DNA of 64,000 bases from CAWBAT01 sp963810905 (GTDB lineage Bacteria > Acidobacteriota > Terriglobia > Versatilivoradales > Versatilivoraceae), in the NCBI GenBank assembly GCA_963810905.1, contig CAWEPG010000014.1, positions 186,001-250,000 of the forward strand. The letters are read 5' to 3'. This document shows, piece by piece, positions 28,734 to 38,000 of the stretch (position 1 is the first letter of the stretch; every line of letters starts with the position of its first letter). The position numbers were made by a program, and so were the translations under genes. Under the pieces are notes generated by a model, which had not been told where the DNA came from, ran no database searches, and saw nothing but the letters and a program-made list of their open reading frames with translations.

Positions 28734-29447
28734 ATGAAGAAGAACCGCGAGCTGAAACAGGTTTGTAAAGCACCTGGTCACAGAAGACTAATCCAACTCT
28801 TTGGATGGATGATCCTTTGGAGCACCCTCTCGCTTCTTGCGGAAGCGCATCCGGCGGTCTTGGATCGAGCAAGTTCTTTGTTCCCAATCTCTCTTGATCA
28901 TAGCAACCCTGCGCCTTCCCATCAGAGTGCGGTTAGTGCGGACTTTGATGGCGATCAGCAGCTCGATCAGGCCAGTATGAGGTTCGCAAAGGACGGCTAT
29001 GAAATTGACGTCACGCTCCGTGCCCACCCTGAAACAGGAACCAAGATTTTCTGGCCAAGTAGCGAACACGTCGGTTTGGGACTGATTAGTTGTGACGTCG
29101 ACCAGGATGGAGATCAAGATCTAGTTTTGACATCCTCCCTGTCTCTTTTCCCTTTGGCCGTTTGGATTAGCGACGGGGCAGGTCATTTCCAGAAAGGGGA
29201 CAACACCTTCTTTGCCCCTCTCTTTTCAAATGATCGTCACCCTACATTTCATCCTGGCAAGAAGCTCGACAAACAAATTTGGTTCCCCCGGCAAAGAAGA
29301 GTTTTAGTTGATCTTTTAGTGGGTGCTCATGATGCTGCGAGTCTCAAAGTGAGCATTCTGGGAACCCTGCCGTCACTGGCGCCCCTGCCTCATCGAGGAG
29401 CTTTGCTCCTCACATCAAGAAGTCCTCCTAGATTTCTTTCCTTCTAA
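28734..29447 (+). CDS. Secreted protein with FG-GAP/VCBS-type calcium-loop motifs
   Basis: A 237-residue secreted protein with a basic N-terminus and signal helix (LIQLFGWMILWSTLSLLAEAHP). Two Asp-rich loops, SADFDGDQQLDQASM and DVDQDGDQDLVLTSS, match the FG-GAP/VCBS calcium-binding pattern that forms blades of a beta-propeller. Only two blades are visible, far short of a full propeller, so the protein either oligomerises or is a truncated member. The C-terminal third (from about LGTLPSLAPLPHRGALL) is proline- and leucine-rich with no known domain. Role unknown, probably cell-surface. Confidence 0.65.
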   Translation: MKKNRELKQVCKAPGHRRLIQLFGWMILWSTLSLLAEAHPAVLDRASSLFPISLDHSNPAPSHQSAVSADFDGDQQLDQASMRFAKDGYEIDVTLRAHPETGTKIFWPSSEHVGLGLISCDVDQDGDQDLVLTSSLSLFPLAVWISDGAGHFQKGDNTFFAPLFSNDRHPTFHPGKKLDKQIWFPRQRRVLVDLLVGAHDAASLKVSILGTLPSLAPLPHRGALLLTSRSPPRFLSF

Positions 29448-29658
29448 ATATAAGTGCGCCAAGGCGAGGCAATTTTCGGATTGAATCCGGGAAATCTCTC
29501 CATTGGTCATGACCCAAACCAGCTTTGGTGAATCGAGAACGACGACCTTACAACTATTGGGTCGTTTTCTGAATTGCTGGTAAGCCTCAGATCGGAAAAA
29601 AAGAGGGCGATATACAGATCTATTGAATTGATAGAAAAAGTCTTAATAGGAGGGTCTT

Positions 29659-30078
29659 ATGATACAGGCACAGCCCGCATTCGACAGAAATCTGCAGTGT
29701 TTCTTAAGCCACAAAAGAGCTCGAAAATCCATCCTTGTTGCCGATTCAGACAGAGTCCATTGTCTTATCCTTAGTATGTTACTTGAAGACGAGGGATTCC
29801 ATGTCACCACTTGCAGGCATACATTGACCGCAATGAATCTGATCAAGACGAAACCATTTGACTTCGTCATATCCGAACATTCGAAGATTGGTGTTAATGG
29901 GGTTCAGGTACTGGATACTGCAAAGCAGTTGAATTGGAATACCCCGGTCCTTCTCACCGCCGCGTTATGCGAAATGGAAACATACATTGAAGCCATGCAT
30001 CGCGGGGCGCTGGATTATATTTGCAAACCCAACTATGGCGAGATCCAGAGGATAGTCAGGGCAAATTGCTTTAGATGA
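29659..30078 (+). CDS. Receiver-domain protein with Glu in place of the phosphorylated Asp
   Basis: A 139-residue stand-alone receiver domain, started by ATG 29659 behind AGGAGGG. The fold is recognisable: acidic pocket ILVADSDRV (Asp 29, Asp 31), beta-3 FDFVISEHSKIGVNGVQVL, Thr 100 in PVLLTAA, and the conserved Lys 123 in YICKPN. At the position where canonical receivers carry the phospho-accepting Asp (ISD), this one has Glu 73. Such an Asp-to-Glu change often mimics constant phosphorylation, so the protein may be always on or may respond through something other than phosphotransfer. There is no output domain and no kinase nearby. Confidence 0.75.
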   Translation: MIQAQPAFDRNLQCFLSHKRARKSILVADSDRVHCLILSMLLEDEGFHVTTCRHTLTAMNLIKTKPFDFVISEHSKIGVNGVQVLDTAKQLNWNTPVLLTAALCEMETYIEAMHRGALDYICKPNYGEIQRIVRANCFR

Positions 30079-30694
30079 TGGAGAACTCGGTTTGGCCAAT
30101 CATGTATTCAAAGACCATCTATCGACAGCATTCCTATTAATCGAGTGCTAAACGATAACGATTCTATTTTGTGAAACGGCATGCCCGAATTTGGGTCGAG
30201 TGGCTAGATGTGAAGTGTTGATAACCATGAGAGATGCGGCAGAAGGCCAACCCGAGGCAAATTTGCATGCACTTGCATACTTCTGGACTAATCCTTTTTC
30301 TCTAGCAAGCACTTGGAATAGCAATGATCTTGAGAGCTATGCCCCTGAATGCGCTGCAGGGGCCGTCCTGGAGGTGATGACCCTATGAAATGAGTTTGTA
30401 TCCAAAGGGGGGCATGACACAGCACCTGATTTGCCTAACCATCTCGCCCCCCTTAACGAATTGTACATCGCCAAAACCTAATTTGTCGGCGATTCAACCT
30501 GGCTCTGGATAAAGTTTGGAGGAGCCATTAAATGCTTAACTGAACGGGGAAGGGGAGGACGTTCTTTTCCAGATCGATGGTTCTTATTCCCGGCGTGTGC
30601 TGTATTGTGTCTGTCTTGCAGGTCGGAGCAGGGGAGGGGATCTACTGGAGCGCCGCCACCCACCCTCACTCCATGATCAGGCAGCAGAAAACAA
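30079..30694. other. Gap without a recognisable gene
   Basis: These 616 bases separate a plus-strand receiver gene from a convergent minus-strand gene. The longest frames (for example from 30191) have no family-like content. I see no strong hairpin or repeat. Confidence 0.5.
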
Positions 30695-31813
30695 CTACTC
30701 AGGAACGATCTTTACTTCAGCTTCGTACTTCCGGTATTTCTTGAATTCGATGACGTTCCGGGCATAGTGATTGACGGCGCCCTCCACTAGTAAAATTTCT
30801 GCCCGAACAGGCAGCCAATACTTTTGCCCGCCGATTTCACGAAGCTCGTAATCAATCGCTCTCTCTGCCCGCGTGATAGGAAAATCTGGAGGGATATCAA
30901 TGGATTTCTCTTCCAAACGGACGACATGAAAAGACTCGGGGTCAATCCAACAGCGTCCACGGTAGGCAGCAATAATTTTTCGCTCGCCGTTGTAGGAAAT
31001 GGTGTTCCCTGCGGTCTCTTTAGGGACCTGATAGCTGATTCGTATAGTTTCGTGGCCATTTATCGTTTCAGATTCTTCTAAATAAAATTTTGCATTCGTA
31101 TGTGGATGAAAAAGAATGAGCAACGATGTGCCAAACTCCCCGGTTGAATAGGTTCCCTTCAAATTTTCAATCGTTGATGCTTTAGCCGGTCGGTCGCCTA
31201 CGGAAATAATCTTGTAGTCCTCCTTCTTCTCAAAGTAAGTCAGGTCTGCCACGAAATTGTCAACTACGCGCCAACTCGCGGGAAATGTTCGTTCAGAGCG
31301 CGTGGTGATCTGGGTACAGATGAAGTTGGGCAAATCATCCGAATATGCCATCGCATTGTCGCGCACCTTTTCGAGAAATTCAGGCCAACCCCTTTCATCC
31401 GGTAGCTTCGATGGATGACCGACTTGAGGCGCGGGTGCCCGGGAATTGAGGGGAGCGAGTTCTACTTCTGGAGCATGCGAAGGGTAAGAGGGCTTACTTT
31501 GACCCATTAATTTCTTGAGGGCTTGTACAATGGAAGTGTCTGCTTGCACGTCCTGCAATTGATTTAAGAAGCTCTCGGTCACTGGAAATTGTAACCCCCG
31601 TTCACGGATGAGATCAACCACATGGCTCGGTGAGAGCTCTCCAAGCTTACAAGATGTGGCTAGAGCCAAAATATCTTTCTCGCTTAAGGGTGGTCTTCTG
31701 ATTTCCTGCCCAATCCCCGGATTGAGGAGGATCCCACAGAAAAATAAGGAAATGACAAGACAACGCCTCAAGGAGTGCTCATATTCTTGGATTATGAACG
31801 TCTTTATGCCCAT
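30695..31813 (-). CDS. Acidobacterial-type secreted protein, LPNFxC family
   Basis: A 372-residue secreted protein. After the signal helix (CLVISLFFCGILLNPGIGQ) comes a small helical domain (LSEKDILALATSCKLGELSPSHVVDLIRERGL), then a proline-rich linker. The main domain starts with FLEKVRDNAMAYSDDLPNFICTQITTRS and continues as beta strands with YKIISVGDRPA, GTSLLILFHPHTNAKFYLEE, RCWIDPESFHVVRLEEKS and QKYWLPVRAEI. The last part resembles outer-membrane lipoprotein-sorting (LolA/LolB-like) sheets. I associate the LPNFxC pattern with a large family in Acidobacteria, which is one reason for the phylum suggested here. Function unknown. Confidence 0.72.
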   Translation of the reverse strand: MGIKTFIIQEYEHSLRRCLVISLFFCGILLNPGIGQEIRRPPLSEKDILALATSCKLGELSPSHVVDLIRERGLQFPVTESFLNQLQDVQADTSIVQALKKLMGQSKPSYPSHAPEVELAPLNSRAPAPQVGHPSKLPDERGWPEFLEKVRDNAMAYSDDLPNFICTQITTRSERTFPASWRVVDNFVADLTYFEKKEDYKIISVGDRPAKASTIENLKGTYSTGEFGTSLLILFHPHTNAKFYLEESETINGHETIRISYQVPKETAGNTISYNGERKIIAAYRGRCWIDPESFHVVRLEEKSIDIPPDFPITRAERAIDYELREIGGQKYWLPVRAEILLVEGAVNHYARNVIEFKKYRKYEAEVKIVPE

Positions 31814-31871
31814 AGAATTGAGATTAGGGTGTCACTCCCTACTTGTCTAGCAGAAATTCAATGACGTTAAT

Positions 31872-31946
31872 GCCGGGTCGGTGATGAAGCATTGAGAATG
31901 CTTCATGCCAACATCATTGTTGGCCTGGGGCTTACTCAAAGCCCCA
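31872..31946. repeat. Three abutting perfect hairpins
   Basis: ATGAAGCATT pairs with AATGCTTCAT (31884-31906, 3-base loop), GCCAACA with TGTTGGC (31907-31924, 4-base loop), and TGGGGCTT with AAGCCCCA (31926-31946). They follow GCCGGGTCGGTGA (31872-31884), which resembles the start of the chain at 3128. It lies upstream of both divergent neighbours, in a 437-base gap with no gene. Confidence 0.65.
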
Positions 31947-32250
31947 ATCTCACGCGGCGCTCAACCTAAGTGACGTGACAGATTTGGGCGGTGCAGGTAT
32001 AGGAGGCTAAGGAGCAGGCATGAGGGATACAGATGTGGAATGCTTCAAAAATTTTGATAGTATTTCAGATGGAGCACAACACATGTCCCTGGAAGGGATA
32101 TCCCTAAAACGAAATTGAGGATAACTCCCCCGGATAGAACCTATGATCGTCAGGGTGGAACCGCCAGCGGTTTCCTATTCTATTTGACACGCATTTGAAA
32201 GGAGAGCGTATTCAATTGAATGACGTGCTGCTCATTGAATACCAATACCG

Positions 32251-33132
32251 GTGACCAAGAATAAGATATCCATTTTTGATTATGATTTCGATTGGGCATT
32301 GAAAGACTACAATATCCATCCGCGGCCAACCCCAGGAGCTCTGAGCCGTCAGGATATTGTTTCGTTTTGTGGAACTTTGGGAGTTGACGGGATTGAGATC
32401 CGGCACGATTACTGGGCCGACTGTACTCCTTCCAGTATCCGAAAAATCTGCGACGATGCTGGCCTTCCCATCGTATCGTATCTCTTTGACGCTGACTTGG
32501 CCGTGCCAAAGTCCGATCGACGAAAGGTGATCGACCAGGTTTATCGGTTGACCGATCGCACGGCTGAGTTGGGGGCAACCCGGGCATTTTTTATTCCGGG
32601 AATTTTCAAGGGAGAATGGCCTTTAGAGCAGCAACGAAGCTGGCTTATCGAGGGGCTGAACGAATGTGCCGAGAGAGCCCGCTCAATGGGTGTAACCCTG
32701 CTCAGCGAGAATATTGACTATCCTCCGGTCCGTCCTTTCATGGGAAGAGGTGCCGATTGCGCAAAGATCTGTGCCGAAGTAGATTCTACAGGGTTTCGTT
32801 TGATTTACGATGTCTGCGCCCCACTCTTTGTGGAGGAAGATTCACTGGAGACTTTGCGTGTGATGGCCCCCTACATGGTGCACGTTCATCTTAAGAACAG
32901 CCGCCCATTGGCACTCGGCGAATCCAAACGACGTCAACTGGAAAATATTTCGGGAAAGGTATACACCGGTACATTGCTGACGGAAGGCTCCGTAAACATT
33001 CTACCCATTCTCTTGGAGTTGAAACGACTCAGCTATGATGGATATTTCCTGATTGAATATCAAGGTGAAGAGGACCCAAGAATAGCCGTTCGCCACAACC
33101 TGGAACTGCTTTCTCAACTCTTGAACGAATGA
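32251..33132 (+). CDS. Sugar phosphate isomerase/epimerase-like TIM barrel
   Basis: A 293-residue AP-endonuclease-2-type TIM barrel (PF01261). Conserved positions include GVDGIEIRHDY near the N-terminus, GVTLLSENIDYPP (the metal-binding Glu strand), FRLIYDVCAPLF (Asp strand), MVHVHLKNSR (His-x-His) and DGYFLIEYQGEED (terminal Glu). These residues bind the divalent metal in xylose-isomerase-like epimerases and isomerases. Substrates vary widely (inosose, hydroxypyruvate, ketoses), so none is assigned. The start is GTG 32251. It stands alone, convergent with purA, with a short CTCTCCC/GGGAGAG hairpin (33255-33270) between the two genes. Confidence 0.85.
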   Translation: MTKNKISIFDYDFDWALKDYNIHPRPTPGALSRQDIVSFCGTLGVDGIEIRHDYWADCTPSSIRKICDDAGLPIVSYLFDADLAVPKSDRRKVIDQVYRLTDRTAELGATRAFFIPGIFKGEWPLEQQRSWLIEGLNECAERARSMGVTLLSENIDYPPVRPFMGRGADCAKICAEVDSTGFRLIYDVCAPLFVEEDSLETLRVMAPYMVHVHLKNSRPLALGESKRRQLENISGKVYTGTLLTEGSVNILPILLELKRLSYDGYFLIEYQGEEDPRIAVRHNLELLSQLLNE

Positions 33133-33417
33133 GAGGCGGGACCCATGTTCGAAGATGACCAAAACCCGCCAGTCAAACGGTAACAAAAAGTTACACGTTC
33201 TATGCTGCAGACTAACAGATAAATTAAGCCAATCTAGATCCTCACCACTGGCCCCTCTCCCTTGGGAGAGAGTGGTCTGTCAGGACCGGGGGACCTCCCC
33301 CGTGGCTTTGTTTCAAATTCTATACGCTTCCTTATTTAGAGAGGGGAATTGAAAAAACCGAGGAATTGCTCAGACTAGTAGATTCCCCCGCAGCCCATGC
33401 CTGCTACCCCCTTACAA

Positions 33418-34722
33418 TCAGGGCTTCAAGGCGTGCTCAAACCAGGAATTGGAGAGGATGATCGTGTCGTCACGATCGGGACCTGTGGAGACGAATGAAA
33501 ATTCCGTTTCAGTGATTTCAGAGAGGACTTTCAAGTAGTCTTTTGCTTTTTCAGGCAGGGCCGCGAAGTCGCGAATTCCGGCGGTTTGACGCTGCCAACC
33601 TGGAACAGTTCTGTAAACGGGCCTGACGGAATCCAATCGCTTAATGTCCGCCGGGAATTCCTTCAGCTTCGAACCTTTGTACTCGTAATCGGTGCACACT
33701 GGAATCTCGGGAAATTCGTCCAATACATCGAGCTTTGTGAGAGCAATGGCCTGCAGATGATTAATCACGGCTGAATAGTGCGTGGCCGGCCCATCAAACC
33801 AGCCACAGCGCCGCGGGCGGCCAGTAGAGGCTCCAAACTCACAGCCGCGCTGACGTATCTGTTCTCCGATTGGCCCCTCAATCTCCGTTGGGAAGGGGCC
33901 TCCGCCTACGCGAGTCGTATACGCTTTGGCGATACCAATAGCGGAGTGAATCAAGGAAGGAGCTACTCCCGTTCCGACACAGGCCCCCCCTGCACAGGCG
34001 CTGGAAGAAGTAACATAAGGATACGTGCCATGGTCGACATCAAGCAGCGTCCCTTGAGCCCCTTCAAATAGGATGCTGCGACCTGCACGAATTTGGTTAT
34101 TTAGGTAAAATGCTACATCAACGACAAATTCCTGCAACAGCGATCCATATTCCAGGTATTGCTCGTAAATCTCCTGGGGATCGAGGGGCAGACCACCATA
34201 GAGCTTCTGGATGAGACAGTTTCTTTCGCGCGTTACCGAGAAGATGATCTCTTTGAGGGCCTCGGGATTAAACAAGTCGATGACTCGAACGCCGCGCCGT
34301 CCGGCCTTGTCTTCGTAGGCAGGGCCAATTCCTCGCGAAGTGGTTCCAATCTTCTTCTCACCGCGTGCCGTTTCTGCGGCCTGTTCGATCGCCATATGAT
34401 AAGGAAGGATCAGATGGGCTCGATCACTGATGAACAGATTGCCGCGAACCTGGACTCCGGCTTCCTCCAATATCCGGATCTCATCCAGCAAAGCTTTAGG
34501 ATAAAGGACCATTCCCGCTCCCATGACGCAGGTTTTGTTCCGATGCAAGATTCCAGATGGAATAAGATGAAGAACATATTTCTTCCCCTGCGTCATTACC
34601 GTGTGGCCGGCATTGTGGCCGCCCTGATACCGGGCCACGATGTCAAAGCGCTCGGTCAGCAAATCAACAATCTTCCCTTTTCCTTCATCACCCCATTGGG
34701 CGCCGAGTACAACCAGATTCAT
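33418..34722 (-). CDS. purA: Adenylosuccinate synthetase
   Basis: Catalyses IMP + aspartate + GTP to adenylosuccinate, the committed step of AMP synthesis. The protein is 434 residues with the normal length and motifs: GAQWGDEGKGK at residues 7-17 (Asp 12 catalytic), GGHNAGHT with His 40, TSRGIGPAYEDKAGRRGVRVIDL, GAQGTLLDVDHGTYPYVTSS, GVAPSLI, and the GTP-binding TKLDVLDE. The start is ATG 34722, matching the family N-terminus; an ATG 36 bases upstream would add an unusual leader. It forms a same-strand run with trxA and glgA. The purine pathway partners are not in the window. Confidence 0.97.
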   Translation of the reverse strand: MNLVVLGAQWGDEGKGKIVDLLTERFDIVARYQGGHNAGHTVMTQGKKYVLHLIPSGILHRNKTCVMGAGMVLYPKALLDEIRILEEAGVQVRGNLFISDRAHLILPYHMAIEQAAETARGEKKIGTTSRGIGPAYEDKAGRRGVRVIDLFNPEALKEIIFSVTRERNCLIQKLYGGLPLDPQEIYEQYLEYGSLLQEFVVDVAFYLNNQIRAGRSILFEGAQGTLLDVDHGTYPYVTSSSACAGGACVGTGVAPSLIHSAIGIAKAYTTRVGGGPFPTEIEGPIGEQIRQRGCEFGASTGRPRRCGWFDGPATHYSAVINHLQAIALTKLDVLDEFPEIPVCTDYEYKGSKLKEFPADIKRLDSVRPVYRTVPGWQRQTAGIRDFAALPEKAKDYLKVLSEITETEFSFVSTGPDRDDTIILSNSWFEHALKP

Positions 34723-34803
34723 AAGAGGTCCATTCTGCTTGAGGATGAAAACGACCACTGAAATAAATGAGACAATTTATCAGACGGGGGCATCAGCAAC
34801 CAA

Positions 34804-35130
34804 TTACAAATGTTTATCGATGACTTTGGCGATGTTCTCGCGAGTGTTGGTGCCCACAATCTGATCTCTTACCACTCCGTCCTTGAAGAGGAGCAGAGTG
34901 GGGATTCCTTTTATGTTGTAGCGTGACGGGACGGCAATATTCTGATCGACGTTGATCTTGACGACCTTAGCACGTCCTTGATAATCCTTGGCCACAGCTT
35001 CCAACGTAGGAGCTATCGCCTTGCAGGGTCCGCACCATTCGGCCCAGAAGTCCACGAGCACGGGAATTCTTGATTTAAGGACCTCAGCTTCAAAACTCAC
35101 GTCTGTGACGTCAACAGTGTTAGTAGCCAT
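34804..35130 (-). CDS. trxA: Thioredoxin
   Basis: A 108-residue cytoplasmic thioredoxin with the active site WCGPC at 32-36, DFWAEWCGPCK, cis-Pro in KGIPTLLLFKDG, and a C-terminal helix ENIAKVIDKHL. It reduces protein disulfides using thioredoxin reductase. ATG 35130 (MATNTVDV) is preceded by AGGAG and gives the normal length; the frame extends a further 63 bases upstream without family support. It lies between glgA and purA on the same strand. Confidence 0.97.
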   Translation of the reverse strand: MATNTVDVTDVSFEAEVLKSRIPVLVDFWAEWCGPCKAIAPTLEAVAKDYQGRAKVVKINVDQNIAVPSRYNIKGIPTLLLFKDGVVRDQIVGTNTRENIAKVIDKHL

Positions 35131-35305
35131 TGAGATACTCCTGGAATGGTGAAATCTAGAAACCGTACCAACGAATCCGTCTCCGCCGCTCAATTGCGGC
35201 AGGATGTGCCTTGACCCAACCCTCCGTCCCCCTCCCTAAAGGGGAAAAACTGGATGGGAGAAAACTCAATTGGTGTGCCTTTGTTAAAGCAATCTTTCTC
35301 TTTCC

Positions 35306-36739
35306 TTAAGGCGACAGAAGGGACTGATAGATTTCCACATACTGCCGGGCCGACTGATGCCAAGAGTAGTCTTTGCTCATGCCATTCTTCATCAATTGGA
35401 TCCATCGCTTTGGCGTCGAATAAACGGCTAAGGCACGGCGCACTGTGTGCAACAATTCTGCAGGGGTCGCACTGGAAAATTTAAATCCGGTGGGCTCGGG
35501 CGACTGATCAAAATCGCTGATGGTATCGTCGAGTCCTCCCGTGGCTCTGACCAATGGCACTGTCCCGTACCTTAGAGAATAGATCTGATTCAATCCGCAT
35601 GGCTCATAACGAGAAGGCATCAGGAACATGTCGGCCCCTGCTTCGATCTTATGAGCAAGCGACTCATCATACATGATCTTGACCCCGACGTAAGAAGGAT
35701 ATCTCTCCTGTAGCTTCAGAAAATAATTGGCATATTTTTCTTCGCCGGTTCCAATGGCAACCAACGACCATCCATCTTCGATAATGTTCTCTCCCACGTT
35801 GAGAAGCAGATCAAACCCTTTTTGGTAGGCCAGCCTGGAAACGATCCCGATAACCGGGCGACGAATGGACTCGGGGATCCCGAATAAGTCCAGTAAGTCC
35901 TTTTTACAGGTTTTTTTGCCGGCCAGGTTTTCCATCGAATAATTGGCAGCCAGATTGGGATCCGTTTCAGGATTCCATTGTGAATAGTCCACTCCGTTCA
36001 AAATACCGGAAAGGCTTGACGCTCTCTTTTGGAGGACGCCTTCGAGACCATGGCCAAAATGAGGGGTCAAAATCTCTTCGCTATAACGGCGGCTGACCGT
36101 CGAGAGTTTGTCGGCAAACAGGATGCCTCCTTTGAGGAGACAAATGTTGCCAAAAAACTCGACTCCTTCAGGATTGTAAAGGCTTTGGGGTAGCGAAATT
36201 CTGCTAAGGGCTGTTCGCGGGAACACCCCTTGATATGCCATGTTGTGAATCGTCAGCAAGGTTCTGGTCTTTTGGAAAAAAAGGTCATCTTTGTAATGGG
36301 TTTTCAAATAAACAGGGACCAGGGCCGTTTGCCAATCATTACAATGGATCACGTCAGGAGCCAGGGAAGCTCGTTTTGCAAACTCCAATGAAGCGAGTGA
36401 CAAGAAGGCAAATCGTTCGGCGTTGTCCGGATAATCTTGATGATTGGAGAGGTAAAGATCTTCCCGATTATAGTATTCGCCATAGTCGACAAAGAAATAG
36501 CGCACTCCTTCGATAGGATCCGATTCCTGGATGGAACAGAACCGAAGCTCTCCTCCGAGCGCAACGGTGAGGCTAGGGATTAATATCTTCTTGGTCTGAA
36601 TGCCTCGATACCGGGGCATGATCACGGCGGTTTCATGGCCCAATTGCCGGACGTATTTTGGAAGTGCTCCGATGACATCAGCCAGTCCTCCGGTTTTGGC
36701 GAAGGGGACTGCCTCTGACGCGATATAGAGAATTCTCAA
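35306..36739 (-). CDS. glgA: Glycogen synthase (GT5)
   Basis: A 477-residue ADP-glucose:glucan glucosyltransferase of family GT5, elongating alpha-1,4 chains in glycogen synthesis. The N-terminus MRILYIASEAVPFAKTGGLADVIGALP has the KTGGL ADP-glucose loop at 15-19; HCNDWQTALVPVYLKT and IHNMAYQGVF follow. The C-terminal Rossmann domain has GIVSRLAYQKGFDLLL, the second glycine-rich loop, and MPSRYEPCGLNQIYSLRYGTVPLVRATGGLDDT with the catalytic Glu. Complete and in frame. The divergent gene across 95 bases is rsmA. No other glycogen genes are visible nearby. Confidence 0.96.
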   Translation of the reverse strand: MRILYIASEAVPFAKTGGLADVIGALPKYVRQLGHETAVIMPRYRGIQTKKILIPSLTVALGGELRFCSIQESDPIEGVRYFFVDYGEYYNREDLYLSNHQDYPDNAERFAFLSLASLEFAKRASLAPDVIHCNDWQTALVPVYLKTHYKDDLFFQKTRTLLTIHNMAYQGVFPRTALSRISLPQSLYNPEGVEFFGNICLLKGGILFADKLSTVSRRYSEEILTPHFGHGLEGVLQKRASSLSGILNGVDYSQWNPETDPNLAANYSMENLAGKKTCKKDLLDLFGIPESIRRPVIGIVSRLAYQKGFDLLLNVGENIIEDGWSLVAIGTGEEKYANYFLKLQERYPSYVGVKIMYDESLAHKIEAGADMFLMPSRYEPCGLNQIYSLRYGTVPLVRATGGLDDTISDFDQSPEPTGFKFSSATPAELLHTVRRALAVYSTPKRWIQLMKNGMSKDYSWHQSARQYVEIYQSLLSP

Positions 36740-36834
36740 GTTGCTTGCCTCATATGACTCAGACCTGACTAAGCCAGCCGGTTAAGTTAACGAAATTGAT
36801 TTAGGGATGCAACAAAAAGAGAGATACTTCATAG

Positions 36835-37644
36835 GTGATTGCAAAAAAGAAATTAGGCCAGAACTTTCTCCGTGATCGGGAAGTCATTCGAAAGATTATC
36901 GCAAGTCTGAAACCAACGAAAGAGGATGTGCTCTTAGAAATTGGGTGTGGCAGAGGTGCGCTCACCCAGCATCTGGTTGGGGCCACGCGCCATTTTATCG
37001 GAATCGAACTGGATTCTAATCTTTGGTCGGAATTAAATAGCAGGTATTGCAGTCCTTCAGTTCATTTTCTGAACCAGGATATTCTGACCGTTCATCTCCC
37101 AACCCTCCTCCTGACGTTATCCATCGAGCGAGCGCCTCTCAAGGTTTTTGGTAACATCCCCTACTACATCTCGTCCTTCCTGGTTCAATGGCTTACCAAA
37201 CAAGTCGAGCTATTGGATTCAGCCACGATCATGTTTCAAAAGGAGGTGGCCGAACGACTTTCAGCTGAACCACGGACAAAAGAATACGGGCTTTTGACAC
37301 TTCTCGGTCAGTATTATTTTCAGGTGTCTCCGCTGTTCTTGGTGGGGCGAAAGGCATTTTGGCCCGAACCAAAGGTAGACTCCCAAGTCCTCCGATTGGA
37401 TCCATTGTCAAAAAGAATTTTAACAGAGGAAAAAGAGGCAGCCTTTTTCTCTTTTCTCAAGAGCTGTTTTTCCCAGCGGAGGAAGACCTTGGTCAATTGC
37501 CTGAAATCCTCTTCTTTTTCTGCTGATGTTCTGGAAGGTGCTATGAAAAACTTGGGATTCACGCGGGCAACCAGAGCGGAAGAGCTATCCCTCAAAGAGT
37601 TGTGCAGTCTCTTTTTAGAATTAGAACGCAAAAATCCTCATTAG
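36835..37644 (+). CDS. rsmA: 16S rRNA (adenine1518/1519-N6)-dimethyltransferase
   Basis: A 269-residue SAM-dependent enzyme that dimethylates the two adenines of the 3' hairpin loop of 16S rRNA. Motifs: KKKLGQNFLRD at the N-terminus, the SAM loop LLEIGCGRGALTQHL, LNQDILTV, and the catalytic NIPYYISS near residue 107. The C-terminal helical part is SFSADVLEGAMKNLGFTRATRAEELSLKELCSLF. The start is GTG 36835. Also known as ksgA; loss of the enzyme gives kasugamycin resistance in other bacteria. Confidence 0.95.
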   Translation: MIAKKKLGQNFLRDREVIRKIIASLKPTKEDVLLEIGCGRGALTQHLVGATRHFIGIELDSNLWSELNSRYCSPSVHFLNQDILTVHLPTLLLTLSIERAPLKVFGNIPYYISSFLVQWLTKQVELLDSATIMFQKEVAERLSAEPRTKEYGLLTLLGQYYFQVSPLFLVGRKAFWPEPKVDSQVLRLDPLSKRILTEEKEAAFFSFLKSCFSQRRKTLVNCLKSSSFSADVLEGAMKNLGFTRATRAEELSLKELCSLFLELERKNPH

Positions 37645-38000
37645 ATAGTCGGATTCAAATCACACCACTCAAAGAAGTTGCCGTAATAGATCCGATGTCG
37701 CTCGCCCGAGTGGTTAGTGGCATTAATATGTGTGTATTGCTGTAGCCGGGTACGTTGACCGCGCTTGCCCCTGAGTTTAGGCCAGCTACAACTTGGGCTT
37801 TTGCAACAGAACACATGCTCAGCGTAAAGTTTGAAAGATGGCTAATGCCATCCTCGGGAACGATCGGTGCTGCGTTCCGGATGATGCCGTGTCATTCGAA
37901 CAGCCGCGAAGTCCATCCGATACGGCCTTAGACATTCCTTCAAGTGGCCGAATGTGTTAGACTTCGGGGGATTTGAATTTGAATAGGCAAAGGTCTGGAA
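37645..38000. repeat. Gap with a diverged TGTAGCCGG-type repeat (37741-37790)
   Basis: The 356-base gap between rsmA and the RNase J gene contains no gene. At 37741-37790 the ends TGTAGCCGGG and GGCCAGCTACA are inverted, like the better preserved element at 6725-6779; both share an ACGTTG-like spacer before CC. The rest shows no clear structure. Confidence 0.5.
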
